64,000 nucleotides of DNA, from NCBI GenBank assembly GCA_932294295.1, contig OW028582.1, forward strand, positions 37,871,704 to 37,935,703. Reading direction: 5' to 3'. Positions 25,501 to 36,315 of the stretch are shown here, piece after piece. Both the position numbers and the translations under genes were made by a program. Source of the DNA: Alitta virens (Eukaryota; Annelida; Polychaeta; Phyllodocida; Nereididae). Each line of letters begins with the position of its first letter. Within the stretch, counting starts at the first letter, position 1. Under the pieces are notes generated by a model. The model had not been told where the DNA came from and made no database searches. It saw only the letters and a program-made list of their open reading frames with translations.

Positions 25501-25934
25501 GACATTCTAATCATCTGCCACAGATCAACGGCCAATCCGATCATCTGTTAGAGATCACCTTCCAATCAGATCATCTGCTTATGACCACTGACAAGTGCAG
25601 TGTCAAAAACTCCTATTTGTTTTAATGACAATGTACTGTTCAGATGATAACAGTTGTAACCCAGTTATTGAAACAGTCCTGTTACACAGTTCTTGGTTAT
25701 TGACACAGCATTGTGGCAGCAGCTATTGTCAAATATTTAATGAATATATTTGTAATTTAAAATGTTTAGCTGATTTATCTATTTATTGGTGGCTAAACAC
25801 TACCTGATAAAGTGTAAGACCATATTTTAATTAGATAAACTTTCTTTTTGCAGAATAATGAACCAGAACTTGAAGAGAAGGGTGAAGTCTGTGACTCCGT
25901 TCAAGAGCTTGATCTGAAACAGACAAAATGCTGA
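16421..25934 (+). CDS. Two-pore-domain potassium channel (K2P/KCNK family), five exons
   Basis: Exons 16421-16562, 23235-23405, 24367-24702, 25017-25153 and 25854-25934 join with matching phases (1, 1, 1, 0) into 288 residues. The order is the K2P plan: TM1 (about 6-24) ending FYHVEKP; an extracellular cap with Cys52 and N-glycosylation sequons at Asn57 and Asn80; pore 1 TTIGYGD at 102-108; TM2 (about 118-138); TM3 (about 172-190); pore 2 TIGFGD at 208-213; TM4 (about 222-246). A short acidic cytoplasmic tail of about 35 residues ends QTKC. K2P channels dimerise and pass background potassium current. The second filter resembles TREK/TALK members, but I cannot assign a subfamily. An in-frame ATG at 16403 would add six residues; 16421 has the better context (AACAATGG). 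Introns hold many repeats. Confidence 0.95.
16685..16735. repeat. (TATTC)n short array
   Basis: The complement of the GAATA array at 15484, in the opposite orientation. Confidence 0.75.
16775..16872. repeat. (ACTT)n microsatellite
   Basis: ACTT units with GCTT and GACTT variants, in K2P intron 1. Confidence 0.88.
17073..17225 (+). mobile_element. tRNA-derived SINE, second family, copy 2
   Basis: Shares ACTTCCAACCACTGGGTC and GGATGGCTGTTTCATC with 6850-7085. B box GGTTCAATTCC is perfect. It abuts the GATA tail of another SINE at 17226, so two SINEs lie head to tail. Confidence 0.65.
17226..17560 (-). mobile_element. tRNA-derived SINE with (TATC)n tail
   Basis: The GATA array at 17226-17285 is its 3' tail on the minus strand. 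The body contains GGTTCAATCCC (B box). The A box is split by a short CTAG insertion. Confidence 0.75.
18115..18330 (+). mobile_element. LINE 3' tail fragment (low certainty)
   Basis: AT-rich, ending GTAATAAAGGCATAAACA then AACAAACAATCAATCAA. Resembles an RT element 3' UTR, without coding sequence. Confidence 0.3.
18755..19005 (-). mobile_element. tRNA-derived SINE
   Basis: Same body and head as the copy at 5043, with A box TGGTCTAGTGA and B box GGTTCATTCCA. The tail is lost. Confidence 0.7.
19960..20050. repeat. (GTCT)n degenerate array
   Basis: CAGTCTGTCAGTCTATCAGT-type units. Confidence 0.7.
20100..20415 (-). mobile_element. SINE, same head and centre but a different tail
   Basis: The head has GGATCGAATCCCGG. 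The 3' end on this strand is the ATTACGTCTGCC type instead of the AACTTGCC...(TATC)n type. Confidence 0.65.
20441..20721. repeat. Nearly perfect tandem duplication, 141-bp unit, two copies
   Basis: Both units begin AATACAATGTACAGTAATTT and contain GTTTGCCGCTTCTGAAGTAT. They differ by one base in an A run. The high identity means it is recent. Confidence 0.88.
20885..21172 (+). mobile_element. SINE with (TATC)n tail
   Basis: B box GGTTCAATCCC, central segment, then (TATC)7 at 21145-21172. The A box is missing, so it is 5' truncated. Confidence 0.72.
22040..22228 (+). mobile_element. SINE with (AACC)n tail
   Basis: A box TGGCTTAGTGG is perfect; the B box region AGGTTTGATCTTC is diverged. The body has AAAGACCCCACCAATGGGG, the same central segment as the TATC-tailed SINEs. 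It runs straight into the CCAA array. Confidence 0.68.
22226..23195. repeat. Giant (CCAA)n array with CAAA interruptions
   Basis: About 970 bp of CCAACCAACCAAACAACCAA-type repeat. It is the continuation of the AACC tail of the SINE at 22040, and ends about 40 nt before K2P exon 2. Confidence 0.95.
23235..23405 (+). CDS. K2P exon 2 (cap and start of pore 1)
   Basis: 171 nt between TTTTTCCAG and GTAAGT, phase 1-1. It ends within the first filter, splitting the Gly codon of TTIG. The acceptor lies only about 40 nt after a giant CCAA array. Confidence 0.95.
23406..24366 (+). other. K2P intron 2
   Basis: An AT-rich retroelement-like tail starts at 23476 with (ATTT)n. A (TA)n run is at 24154-24177. 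No exon. Confidence 0.7.
24367..24702 (+). CDS. K2P exon 3 (filter 1 end, TM2, TM3, pore 2)
   Basis: 336 nt between TTCTTGCAG and GTAGGC, phase 1-1. It begins with YGD of filter 1 and ends just after [10 protein letters not shown]. Confidence 0.96.
25017..25153 (+). CDS. K2P exon 4 (TM4)
   Basis: 137 nt between TTTAACAG and GTAGAT, phase 1 in and 0 out. It encodes TM4 and the start of the C-terminal tail. Confidence 0.94.
25200..25580. repeat. 30-bp minisatellite, array 1
   Basis: Units of AGATCATCTGTTAGAGAT followed by SACCAGCCAATC, about 12 copies. In K2P intron 4, starting about 50 nt after exon 4. Confidence 0.9.
25854..25934 (+). CDS. K2P exon 5 (acidic C-terminal tail)
   Basis: 26 codons plus TGA at 25932-25934, after CTTTTTGCAG. 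Rich in Glu and Asp. No PDZ ligand is obvious. Confidence 0.88.
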   Translation, partial: NNEPELEEKGEVCDSVQELDLKQTKC

Positions 25935-25946
25935 CAGTTTACTTAC

Positions 25947-25952
25947 AATAAA
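25947..25952 (+). terminator. Poly(A) signal AATAAA, K2P gene
   Basis: Only 12 nt after the stop codon, so this 3' UTR would be very short. Another AATAAA lies near 26044. Confidence 0.5.
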
Positions 25953-28900
25953 CATATACATTGTGCCTGTTTCAGATAGTATTTCTGCTCACCGTTGCAT
26001 GGGTTTACAGGTTAAAGAAACCTATTTTCATAGGAAGTTCAGAATAAATAAGTTTTAAATTTGTTAAATACATTTTTGATTTTTAAATGAAAGTCACCAT
26101 TGCTGGCGATTCAACAATGTTTAATGACATCCGTGGTGAGGGATGGACCACATGACAGTGTCAGACTTTACTTCTAATGAAGTTATTACACATTTATGTT
26201 AACTAAAACTAAACCTTGCAATTTGACTATTGTATTATAAACAATTTATATTGTGTTAGTTTACCAAGAGTATGATTGAAGATATATATTGAGACATTGA
26301 CAGTCACCAATAATGGCTCGAAAAATTGGAAATCTTGTCCATAGTATGAAAACGCTTAAAAAAATTATTAAATCTCTTTTTGCAGACTGGCATGTGTACT
26401 AAAACTGGAGGAAGTGCCTTAGAACTATGTAACCATGAAAATAGGAATTTTAGAAAATGCAGATTATTGAGTGACACATGACCAACTTGGTAGGATAGTA
26501 TATAACTTCCATGAACTGAAAACCATGCTAAGGACAGAAACACTAAGCCAGTGGCATGGCTGCACTTTGGTTGTCATGTTGACTTTGCCAAACATGTTCT
26601 CCTTATTATGTTGGCACATGTCAATCAGCTGAAATTAGGGATTAGGCAGCAGGGGGGCCTTGTGCAGATTTGTCAAAAACCTCTAAAAAGAGCTTTCACT
26701 CATGATAGGATCCGCACGAGATTATCCATTGCCATGAAAGACTGTGTGAGTCATCGAGGCAGCTTCAAAGTATAGGTCCATGCATGTATCACCAATGTTG
26801 TAACAGAAGGCTATGTTCTGATGTGATAAGGAGAAAACACTCGCTAATTTGTTTGATGATCTATACTGTTGATGTGAATAGGAGGTATGATTAAGAAAAT
26901 ACTTGTTTCACCTTATAACACAATTTTGCACAATTTTGCACATGAGCTTATGAGGACACAGGTTGAGGTGCCATATTTGGATGATCTGTGGTAAGGTCCA
27001 CTGCCTGACTGCCCTGCCCCACCATGTGATGATGAACTCAATTTGTTGTCAATCCACTTAAAAAAAAAATATTATTTTCTCTTTTCAACAGATATCTGAC
27101 ATTATTAGAGGATCGTATGATTATAATTTACAAAAGTGAAAACACTTTATGACTGGGATCAGAAAAAAAACAAGTCGAGAAATGTAAACAACGACCCAGT
27201 TCTCCTTACTTTCCCCTATAAAGACCATAAAATGTAGCATGTACTGGGATGAATTTGAAATTAATCCATAATATTAAAATATTATCAGCACAATAGCCGT
27301 AGTGCTGGTCACGTAACATTATTGGCACTAGCATTGTTATTATATTGTAAGATTTTTTATTATTTATTTGTATGTTTACATTGTAAATTTGTAAAAACAA
27401 AACCGCTGTTGAGTCCACTGTTCAGACCACCTCGATAATGAGGCGTTCTTAATTAAGATATTTTCTTGGTCCCACAACTATTATTACAGATAGTGATCTT
27501 GGCATGAATTTCATGGTACACACATTTTGATGACGTCAATAAATATTGCACTTCTGAAAACAGTGCTATAATTATGCGTATGTGTTTACCTGACCAGATT
27601 ATACTGGCTTCTGCATGGAGAAATCATTGTTTGCCAAATATTTTTAACAGCACTAATAAGTAGCGATATAATATAGAGATGTCATGATTAGCCGAATAAG
27701 TATTGATAACCAAAATGATACAGAGAGATACTGAGACACGGTTAAAACTTGGATGAACAAGATATTTCTAGTTCATCCGAGGCTGAACATCACCATAAAA
27801 AAGAACAAAACCAAAATATTATTGGAGAGTTATGTAGCCAATATCAGGTTGTATGGATGACGAGCACCACACTACTTCTACTGACCACCTTGCCATTATT
27901 TCCACCCATTTTTTGTTGTTGTTTTTTTGGGTCATATTTGTCTGTAAATGGCACGATGCAGCACAAATTAATGAATGTTTAGCAACAAGTCAAGACCCAA
28001 CCTTTAGCTGATAAAAACACTTCTGAGAAACTTCTCCATTTCTGTAATGGTCACAATGCTGACAAGAAGGGACATACTTCTCATTGGAAAGACAGGTATC
28101 CTGGAAGTACAGAGATGGGTTTATATGGGTTAGAAATTTGGGATGTGACTTACATCAGTAACATTTCTGTCCATATAGTTTTTTTATACTTTTTTATAAC
28201 ATATTTTTCCAGAGTGGCTCGTTCAGAGAATCTATTTTATGCCTCACGCTTTTTATAAATTAAGATCAAAACACTAAAGGATATATTTTAAATAGAAATA
28301 GACATCCACAATTTCTAACAGAATGCCGCAGTAGTGAAGATTTTCTTTAAACAGGGGTTTCCCAGTACGGTGTATCAATCTATTTATAGCCATGATCTGA
28401 GGATTACCTGAGGCGACACCTGTCCGCCACCTGGACAGCTACGAAACTAGGTCACTAGGCAGTTGTCAAAACAAATCGACTTTTTGTTCCCGCATGGGAG
28501 AGGGTCGTATACAGACTTGCTAAAAATACCATAATATTTACACATGGATTATATTTGACTATTATGCCTGTGGTATGTATTATGAATTATTATTTTCCTC
28601 TCTAATATTGGTTTATCTATTGCAATAGATATTGTAACGAAACTGTCACATTTTTAATACATTTGAGGTTTTGAAGGTTTTTTTTATTAGGAAATGACTC
28701 AGATGCTGTTTTTGTGTTATGCCCAGGTAAAACAACAGATAAAAAATCAGCAGTTTAAAAACAAGACTGAGAGAAAAAAGCAATGTGACTCTTTATCTCA
28801 ATGTATTATTGCCGCTGCTGTTGCATTGAAATCTCCAGTAGAATAACATTTAGGAAAATTCATCAAAAATACATATTTTATGACCACCCTGCTAAATGAT

Positions 28901-29140
28901 CACATAATTAAGATCACTGTACAATGTAATTTGTACTGTTCTGTGACCTGCCATTGTACACCGCTCTCCAAAATATAAGGCTACCTGTACAGAAAGGTCA
29001 AAGTAGTTCTATATTTATGGAGAATGGTGTATAAGCACAGCCTCCCTACTAAGGCCAGATAAGTTGTTCCAAATACAAGACTAGTGAGATGTGCAGAATG
29101 GTGATCTCAATATCAGTGATATATTGTATTAAACAGTTCC
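25953..29140. other. Intergenic region between the K2P and cysteine-rich genes
   Basis: 3.2 kb AT-rich. Small open frames at 26551 and 27749 have no recognisable domain. No gene can be supported. Confidence 0.6.
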
Positions 29141-29197
29141 ATATTTTCCAGATGTGAATGAACAAACTGGAACTCTGCCAGCTATTAAGTATTCATC

Positions 29198-29200
29198 ATG
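29198..29200 (+). CDS. Start-codon exon of the cysteine-rich gene
   Basis: The ATG is the last codon of its exon and is followed at once by GTGAGT. The rest of the exon is 5' UTR. It is inferred because exon 2 continues a perfect signal peptide in phase 0 and has no ATG of its own. Confidence 0.7.
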
Positions 29201-32200
29201 GTGAGTGACCGAGTTCTGTAAAAACCAGGTCATTTGTATTTATAAATATTTCATTAGGTGCAGGCAATATGCAATAAAACAGACTGTTCTTGATGAAGAT
29301 ATTACAATATTAACATTGCATTAAACGGTTATATCTTTAGCTTGTTATTTATTAATATATTACCTTAGCAAAATTTTGTCAGTATTAAGTTTATATGAAG
29401 CTGTGAAATGGAAATGCCGTTCCGTGTATGAGGTCGAACTTCACTCGAAATTCTAGTGAATTTTTGTCGAAGTTGTTGTGAATTTTGTGTGCATCAGTGG
29501 TGTCATGGCCTAGCTAATTTCGCGCTAATTTCTTCATTGCCGTTTAACCAAGCAATATACCTATATTTACAAAAAATAAAATATACACTAAAACTAAACC
29601 ATTTTAAATGCACAGACGCAGGAACTAAGTGCATTTTATGACCAAAACATACCAAGACTGTTAGATCACTGAAGCTCATTATAACGTGGGGAATAACCTA
29701 CCTTCTGGGGTCACAGTGGGGTGCTTGCTTGGCTATTATAACTGAAAATCGGGATGAAAACGTTGAGAAGTGTCATCCTCATTTTTTTAAAGAATAAAGG
29801 AAGTTAGAGGCATTTAAAGAAGTGTACATGTATATGGCAGACCAACGGAATCACTTAACTTAGCATTAAGTTAGTGCTAATTTCACTAGATATTAGCATT
29901 AAGTTAGCGCTAACTGAGCCCTCAGTTAGTGCTAAGTTTGAGTGAAGTTTGAGGCATGACGAGTAATTGGCAAGGAGTGCAAAACGAGCGCTCAGTTCGC
30001 CAAAAATTAGCTCACACTCGAAATTAGCACTCAGTTCACTCGAAATTAGCGCCTAATTCAATAGAAATTAGCGAGCAATTAGAAACGCGATGTCTCTTTT
30101 ACAGCTTCATATGTTTATCATCTGATCATTACGTCTGCCACTGGCAGCAGGTCTTACAGACTCAAACATTCTGACTAGTAACTTTGAGACAATAAAATAT
30201 AAAACTTCAGATACAATACAATACAATAGAATATGATACAATATATGTATTTCATAATTTTCAGAATTTGCTTCCAACAATTGTGGTTTTGTTAATAATT
30301 ACGTCGATAGCAACAGGTTTGTGAATTTACATCTGCATTTTATTGCTCCAATTCAGTTTGGATTTTGGATTTTGATTAGCAAAACTATCATCTTCTATCT
30401 CAATATGTTATTCGTGTAATTACATTGTATATTGTATATTGAAGAACGGAATTTTAAGCACTTTTCTATTGTTACGTCAGAAGAAACTGTGAACTCTGAT
30501 TCTCACTTTAAACTTATAACTCCCATTGGACATTGTTTTGTTTTGTGATGTCAGCTGATCAGGCTGGTTCTATAGGCGTAACAAAAAGGGGGTGGGGGTC
30601 AGAAACAAAAAGTTTGCCAGTCAGTCTCCCTTTAAAATACACCTAAATACGCTCCTGATGGGCGTAAAACCTTGTTGATGTCCTGTGGTATATGAAGCAT
30701 GAAATGTACGTGCAAATCACACCACACCACCACTGGTGTGACGTTCTCACAGGAATTCTATATGTGATCATCACAGGTATGCAACATATGGATTTTGGGT
30801 GATGAAACAGTGAGCAACTTAGCAATATACAAAAAGATGTTCTCAAATATACTCCTGGGCATATTTTTTTTAGAACTAGACTAGCTTAAGAAACTGTTCA
30901 ACATAAGTATGTAATTTACAGAGTGTTTGTAGTGTCAACTATGATTAATAGCTTTATCGAAAATACTTAGAATAATTTCCTGCTAATATGTATATAATTG
31001 TAGTAATATTAATTACATATAACTTTATAACCTTAATAAATCGGTATTCTCAAGCTTTATTTTATTTATTATAAGATCCAACCTGATAACTTATTATAAA
31101 TATCAAATTCATGATCCGATTACATGACCTTATTTCGTGACCTAATTAGGTCTAACCTTGACATACTTTTGTAGGGCAACAGGCGCAGCATTTTGGCAGT
31201 TGCTACACAGACGATGAGTGCCCTAGGGGTGCTTTCTGTGCCCTCTGGACGGGGTGCTTCATGGGAACTTGTGTCTGCAGTGAGGACCCTTCTGAAGCTT
31301 TTGGTTGTTTATGTAAGTAAATTTAATGCAATATTAGCCACCATTTTGGATTGATTGATCAATTAAACTTGATTTCATCTCCATTCATAAACTTTGGCAT
31401 ATTATATTCTCTTGATCTGTTAACCTATTCTAAGAAAAATACTCTAAGTTAATGTCATTTATAATTTAATCTGGCCGTTCATTCCCCAGCCAGGGCACTC
31501 TTCAGCCTGATTTCAGTTGCAAAAGATGCTATGTTGGGGCAAGTAAAATGCCCAATTCATGGCTTGTGTAAATGTGTATCATGTGATCTTATCATCTCAT
31601 TATTACGTCTGCCTACAGCTGGTCATATAAGCTAACTAAGTTACAGCCCTAGCAGCATTGAGGCCATACAGTGCCTTTTTTTATCTCCTGGAAATGCCAA
31701 TTTATTGTGCTTTTTTCTTCTTTTTCTTTTTTTACACAGGGAAGAAAGCGGGGGCAACATGTTTATCAGATGCCTCCACAAATGAGTGCCATGGTCCACC
31801 CTCTGTGTGCCAAGAGAGCAAATGCTCCTGCTCCGTTGGCCAGTCCCCAGCCAGGCATTCGGCATTCTTTTGCGATGACCTCCAAAAGGCTGGCAGGGAT
31901 TGTGTCGACAATTCTGGTATGTGGCTGGTTTACAGATTTGTATCACTAAATATATTTTTGATTTTTAGAGGAAATGTTGAAAATGGCAGTTTCAATTGTT
32001 TTTCAACATTGCCTGTTAAAGATATTGCTTACCGAAATATATGCATTTTTAATTTCTTGTTACGTCCAGTCACCCTTGGAAAATCAACAAATAATTTGAA
32101 GTAAGACGGACAGGAGTTTCTTTCTGCTTTCCCATGCATAGACATGGACAGAGACCATGGAAAAGCTCTATGGGATTATCTCTATGGGAATAGCTCTATT

Positions 32201-35200
32201 GGATTAGCTCTATTGGATTATCTCTATTGGATTATCTCTATTGAATTAGCTCTATTGGATTAGCTCTATTGCATGACCATTAGGACTAAATGTTTCCATG
32301 ATCTTTAAAAATATTCATGTTTTATGCATTCTGTTACAGTTTTAAGAAGAGGAGAATCGTGCTCCGAAGAAGGCAAAGTTTTCTGTTGGACTGACTTCAG
32401 AGAAGATCCCCACACCGGAGAATGCAGATCTGGTATGGTCACAATTTCTGATTAAGATCCTGGAAAAACAGAATATAGATTTCTTGATGGAGAATCTGCA
32501 GTATAGCGGACCCAGATTTACGACCATATTTAGCCAGCCTCGCTGCCATGCATATGATGTCATAAGCTTGAATTCAATGTATGACGTCACAAACTGATGA
32601 CAACGGTTTTCATGTTCATGGTAAAAACGCAGTTTATTGTTATTATTTTTATTAGGGACTGCCGTCCCCAAAACTGTGTTAGAACTTCAAACTTGGTAAA
32701 ATAATTTATAAATAAATATGTGTACTTAATTTCTATGGCTTTCATTGGCATTATATTGAGATTTTCCATCACTTTGATAAAGCATGAGGTACATTTTAAA
32801 CTGAAGTTTGGGAAGAGAAAGTACAATAATTTAGATAAGTTACTTGCAAACTTTCATTCATCAAGGATAAATAGTGTCTTTGATATGGACGTTTTAACAA
32901 ACACGATTTTTCACATTTTCCCCTAATTATAAATATTAATTATGCCATGAGACTCACCAAAAGACAAAACTACCCTCTTGTAGACATATTCTCTTCATAG
33001 TTTGTTTCTGTCGGTGCATAAACATATAATGATAAGTGTTCCAGTCCTAATTTTTTATATTTTGTAAAACATAGCAGAGATATGTCAGTGTGACTACCCA
33101 AAGGCACAACTAGGTGATATAGAGTAATACTGCTTGACTTTTTGTTGGGATCAGTGCATTATTGCTTAAGTTGTGCTCCGAAAATACAATTTAACATAAT
33201 TTTAAGCATTTTTCCAGAATTTTCCATTAGTTTGAAAAAAGATTGTTATTGATGTCAAAATGAAGTTCATCAAGTGAAGAGCTATAATTTAGATGTGATA
33301 AATAATGTCTTAACAAACTCCTTATTATACACCTTATTTACGGTCATGAGATCCCCAAAAGGCACCACTACACTATTTGTTTCCAAATTTTGTAAAAGCA
33401 TAGCCTGACATGTCAATGTGATTATCAAAAGGCTCAACTAGACCATATAGAGTATTGCTGCAATTTTGTCAGGGTAAGTTATGAAGCTCCCCTGGGGCCA
33501 TAATTGCGTTTCGCCCTCGCCCCCGATCTTCGCATTTTACTTAAATCACCCTTCGTGTTTTACTAACGATTATTCCCACTTGTCATAATCGTTCTTTGCA
33601 TTTAAAAATTGCCCTTCGTGTTTTACTTATGACAAGTTATGTTGTTCATGTTGTTAGGTGTCAAGTCAAAACGTCAGAAAACCAAAACGTCTGACTTGCA
33701 GTCTCCGGATGTCATAAGTGCGATTATTCGTATTATTTAAGGGCGAATAATCGCATTATTACAGGGTGAATAATCGCATTATTAAAGGGCGAAAAATCGC
33801 ATTTTTCACCGCGAATATTCGTGGTAAAATGCGAAGGACGATTATTTCAAGTACGAGGATCGGCGGCGAGGGGCGATCTGCAATAATGGCCCTAGGGGAG
33901 CTTCAGAGTAAGTGCATTAGTCCTGCTCCAGATACAAAAGTGTCACGTCTGCCCACCCACCCACGGACGGACATCAATTTTTCAAAGTGATAACAATAAC
34001 CCTCTCCAACATCGTTTGCTGAGGGTTAAAAACTCGCAATGTGGTCTATGTTTTGTTGTCATGCAAAGTTTGGGCCCACCATTGAATATGGTAATTGCAG
34101 TAAATTTAAATTATTTTCTTTATTTGCAGGAATGCCTGGAGAAACATGCTCAAAGAATGACGAATGTGAAAGTAATAATTGCACTTCGTCTCTGTGCGCT
34201 TGTCCAGAAGAAATGCGCATTTACTCCGAGAACATCCGAATTTACTCTGGAAACGGATTTAATGTGTCATCTGTGAAGAAATGCAAACCTGCAAATGGTA
34301 AAAAAGTACTCATAATATCTGCCGTTGCATGAAACAGCAATATCACATTAACAACCAGTTTTGGCAGCCATGGCATTAAACCAAATCGAATGTAATCTCA
34401 AAGCTACTGGGTCTGAAGCTCAGTCAGCTTATATGACCAGCTATCAGTGGCAAAAGTAATGATTAGATGATAAGGCTTAGAGCCCATGCTATGTTACACA
34501 CCCCATAGAGTTTAGAGTTTATTTATTTTTACCAATCTCCGCAAATACAATTTTACAACTTAATATTACATAATACATGAATATCACAAAACTGACTGGT
34601 AATGGGGGTACACCCGAGTATAACAATATACAGTAAGCCATAGGATGGATGCCCCCCAGTAAAAATAAATAAATAAATTGTTTACTCAATCAATAGGTGC
34701 TGTCTTTTGCTTGTGAGTTCTTTGATATATATTCTCAAATTTTAGCTCCAAGTTCATCAGTTTCTGCCGGGGGAGCCTGTGGAGGTTACCTAACCTGTCA
34801 GGGTGCCACATGCATGGAGTGTCCAGAAGGTGGCGTCTATGTCTGTAAGTAGCTGCAGCGCCCTCTAGCATCATTGTATGGAGTTAAGAGCAAGAATGGG
34901 TGCCTTGGTCTAGAGGTGGTGGGTGGGTGGATTAGGGCTTTACATCCTGTATTTCTGCCTTTTGGATCGAACCTGGGTCCTGGGACAACCAGTTGTATTA
35001 GGAAAACCACACGAGTCACATCTTGGAGTTTCCTTATTCGGGCATGCATGAAGGTCATTATGTGTGGGGTATGACATGCAGATCATCTTGCCCACATTAC
35101 CCGAAAGGGGTACTTGGTAATAGGCTGTGATAGTAATTGTAGAGTGCTTAGCCGCCTAAAATGACAATGAGACATTATGTACAGGTGAGAATGACTATAT

Positions 35201-35851
35201 ATGATATAATTTAAGAGAAGGTTGAAATAATATTGAAACAGAGAACATTAAAAGCATGAATTTCATTCACAGCTCGGCTTCTAATCCCAAATAGCACTCT
35301 TAAAATCAATCAAGTTTAGATTCTTAAAATCGGTTGGTAATTTATTATATAACATGGGGCTATTATACCTAAAATAATTAAAACCATACTTTATAGTATT
35401 ATACATAGGTTAAATTAGGGTAACACCTCGTAAGTGATAAACTGTATCATTCTATTGGAAGAAATTACATCGGACTGTGTGCTCCCCAGATTGCAGGAAC
35501 CTAAACATTGCTGTCATTCTACAAGCACGCTGAGGGTGTAAATGGCATACCTCTTACAGTTATGGGTTAAAAATCTTAATTTACTAAAATATGACATAAA
35601 CCATTCATATTGTTATCATGAACCTTTATTTGCCAGTCTCACGGACACCATAACCGAGACATATAATTTTGTCGTGAATGCTTTACTTCTATTACTTATG
35701 TGTTATTTTTTTCGATAAAATGTATCTCTTGTTTTCAGGTGTTGATTTGTCTACAGTCGGTTCAGTGACAAATTCAGCTCGGGGCACTTTTTCACCAACT
35801 ATGAAATTACTGCTGTTTTTTATTTGCTGTATTCTACGTAGTCTCTGCTAA
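29198..35851 (+). CDS. Secreted cysteine-rich protein with probable GPI anchor, eight coding exons
   Basis: Exons: 29198-29200 (the ATG alone), 30265-30316, 31175-31312, 31740-31916, 32340-32432, 34130-34297, 34746-34844 and 35739-35851. Junctions agree: phase 0 once, then phase 1 throughout, giving 280 residues. Residues 1-19 are a signal peptide (MNLLPTIVVLL...). The mature part is a chain of cysteine-rich segments, e.g. CYTDDECPRGAFC, CSKNDECESNNC and CACPEE, reminiscent of EB-type modules of invertebrate surface proteins. Each segment is roughly one phase 1-1 exon. The last exon ends in a hydrophobic stretch (MKLLLFFICCIL) followed by only RSLC and TAA, preceded by a Ser/Thr/Asn-rich spacer, as in GPI-anchor signals. 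The function is not known to me. Confidence 0.88.
29830..30090. other. Cluster of TTAGCGCTAA-like palindromes
   Basis: Repeats of TTAGTGCTAA, TTAGCGCTAA and CACTCGAAATTAGC in both orientations, in the first intron of the cysteine-rich gene. Could be a decayed foldback element or a regulatory cluster. Confidence 0.45.
30265..30316 (+). CDS. Signal-peptide exon
   Basis: 52 nt between TTTTCAG and GTTTGT. It encodes NLLPTIVVLLIITSIAT, a hydrophobic core. Confidence 0.82.
31175..31312 (+). CDS. Cysteine-rich exon 3
   Basis: 138 nt, phase 1-1. Eight-cysteine segment including CYTDDECPRGAFC and GTCVCSED. Confidence 0.9.
31495..31640 (+). mobile_element. SINE fragment, ATTACGTCTGCC tail type
   Basis: Body GGGGCAAGTAAAATGCCC and tail CATTATTACGTCTGCC are kept; the head is lost. 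It lies in an intron of the cysteine-rich gene. Confidence 0.55.
31740..31916 (+). CDS. Cysteine-rich exon 4
   Basis: 177 nt, phase 1-1, after a long T tract and ACACAG. It includes CHGPPSVCQESKCSC. Confidence 0.9.
32170..32275. repeat. 14-bp minisatellite
   Basis: GGATTAGCTCTATT / GGATTATCTCTATT units, about seven copies, in an intron of the cysteine-rich gene. Confidence 0.85.
32340..32432 (+). CDS. Cysteine-rich exon 5
   Basis: 93 nt, phase 1-1, GTATGG donor. It encodes LRRGESCSEEGKVFCW and a third Cys. Confidence 0.85.
32499..32660. mobile_element. MITE fragment, CAGTATAGCGGACCC family
   Basis: The left end and interior (TATGACGTCACAAACT) match 60197-60444. The right end is not recognisable. 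Confidence 0.55.
33482..33905. mobile_element. 424-bp foldback MITE with TIR TGAAGCTCCCCTRGGGCC
   Basis: The ends TGAAGCTCCCCTGGGGCC and GGCCCTAGGGGAGCTTCA are inverted repeats continuing inward (CGCATTTTAC / GTAAAATGCG). The interior repeats GCGAATAATCGCATTATTA-like units. It lies in an intron of the cysteine-rich gene. Confidence 0.7.
34130..34297 (+). CDS. Cysteine-rich exon 6
   Basis: 168 nt, phase 1-1. It encodes GETCSKNDECESNNC and CACPEEMRIY. A Tyr-Ser segment, RIYSENIRIYSGNG, repeats RIYS internally. Confidence 0.9.
34385..34505 (-). mobile_element. SINE fragment, ATTACGTCTGCC tail type
   Basis: Minus-strand 3' end with AGTCAGCTTATATGACC and the central ATGTTACACA edge. Diverged. 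A further AT-rich retroelement-like tail follows to 34680. Confidence 0.5.
34746..34844 (+). CDS. Cysteine-rich exon 7
   Basis: 99 nt, phase 1-1. It encodes GGACGGYLTCQGATCMEC. Confidence 0.88.
35739..35851 (+). CDS. Terminal exon with C-terminal hydrophobic (GPI-type) signal
   Basis: 113 nt to TAA at 35849-35851. Ser/Thr-rich spacer, then MKLLLFFICCIL. A tail anchor is the alternative, but only four residues follow the hydrophobic run. Confidence 0.88.
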
Positions 35852-36164
35852 TGTTATAGACAATATATGGTCCAAATCGCTTCTCACCCCAAAGTATATG
35901 TCGTTTACCAGATCTACAAAATAATGGCAACAATTTAGTCTTTTTCATTTTCACAACAACTGCAAAATATCTAAATCAGGATTAAAAATTTATTTTTTGA
36001 TGTAATGTTATTATACAGAATGGGATTTATGTAATGTATATATCTTTAAACGTCGAAGTTTGTGAAAAAAATGGCTATATTATATCAAGTTGTTTTGTGT
36101 GTGCATTAAATTGTGTTGTATAAATCTTATTTTATTGTAATGTATTGTCATTGCGCCTACTATT

Positions 36165-36315
36165 CTGTAGTTGATATGGTGAAATGCAAGGATCCTATTG
36201 TGATGTTAGGCTTGGAGTCCACACTATGTTACATAACAGACTCAATGGGTGGAATAATGTCCTTGCCTTTGCATAGACACCTAAAACAACGCACTGCCAA
36301 TCCGGTATATTGTGT
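36165..36315 (-). mobile_element. SINE fragment
   Basis: GGAGTCCACACTATGTTACA and GCATAGACACC match the family centre. It lies in or just after the 3' UTR of the cysteine-rich gene. Confidence 0.5.

Noticed and set aside
25200..25580. CRISPR-like regular repeat
   Set aside because: The units are contiguous without unique spacers, in an intron of an animal gene. It is a minisatellite; the same goes for 44500-44990.
26551..27982. Possible gene in the K2P to cysteine-rich interval
   Set aside because: Small open frames at 26551 and 27749 have no domain, no consistent splice phase and AT-driven composition.
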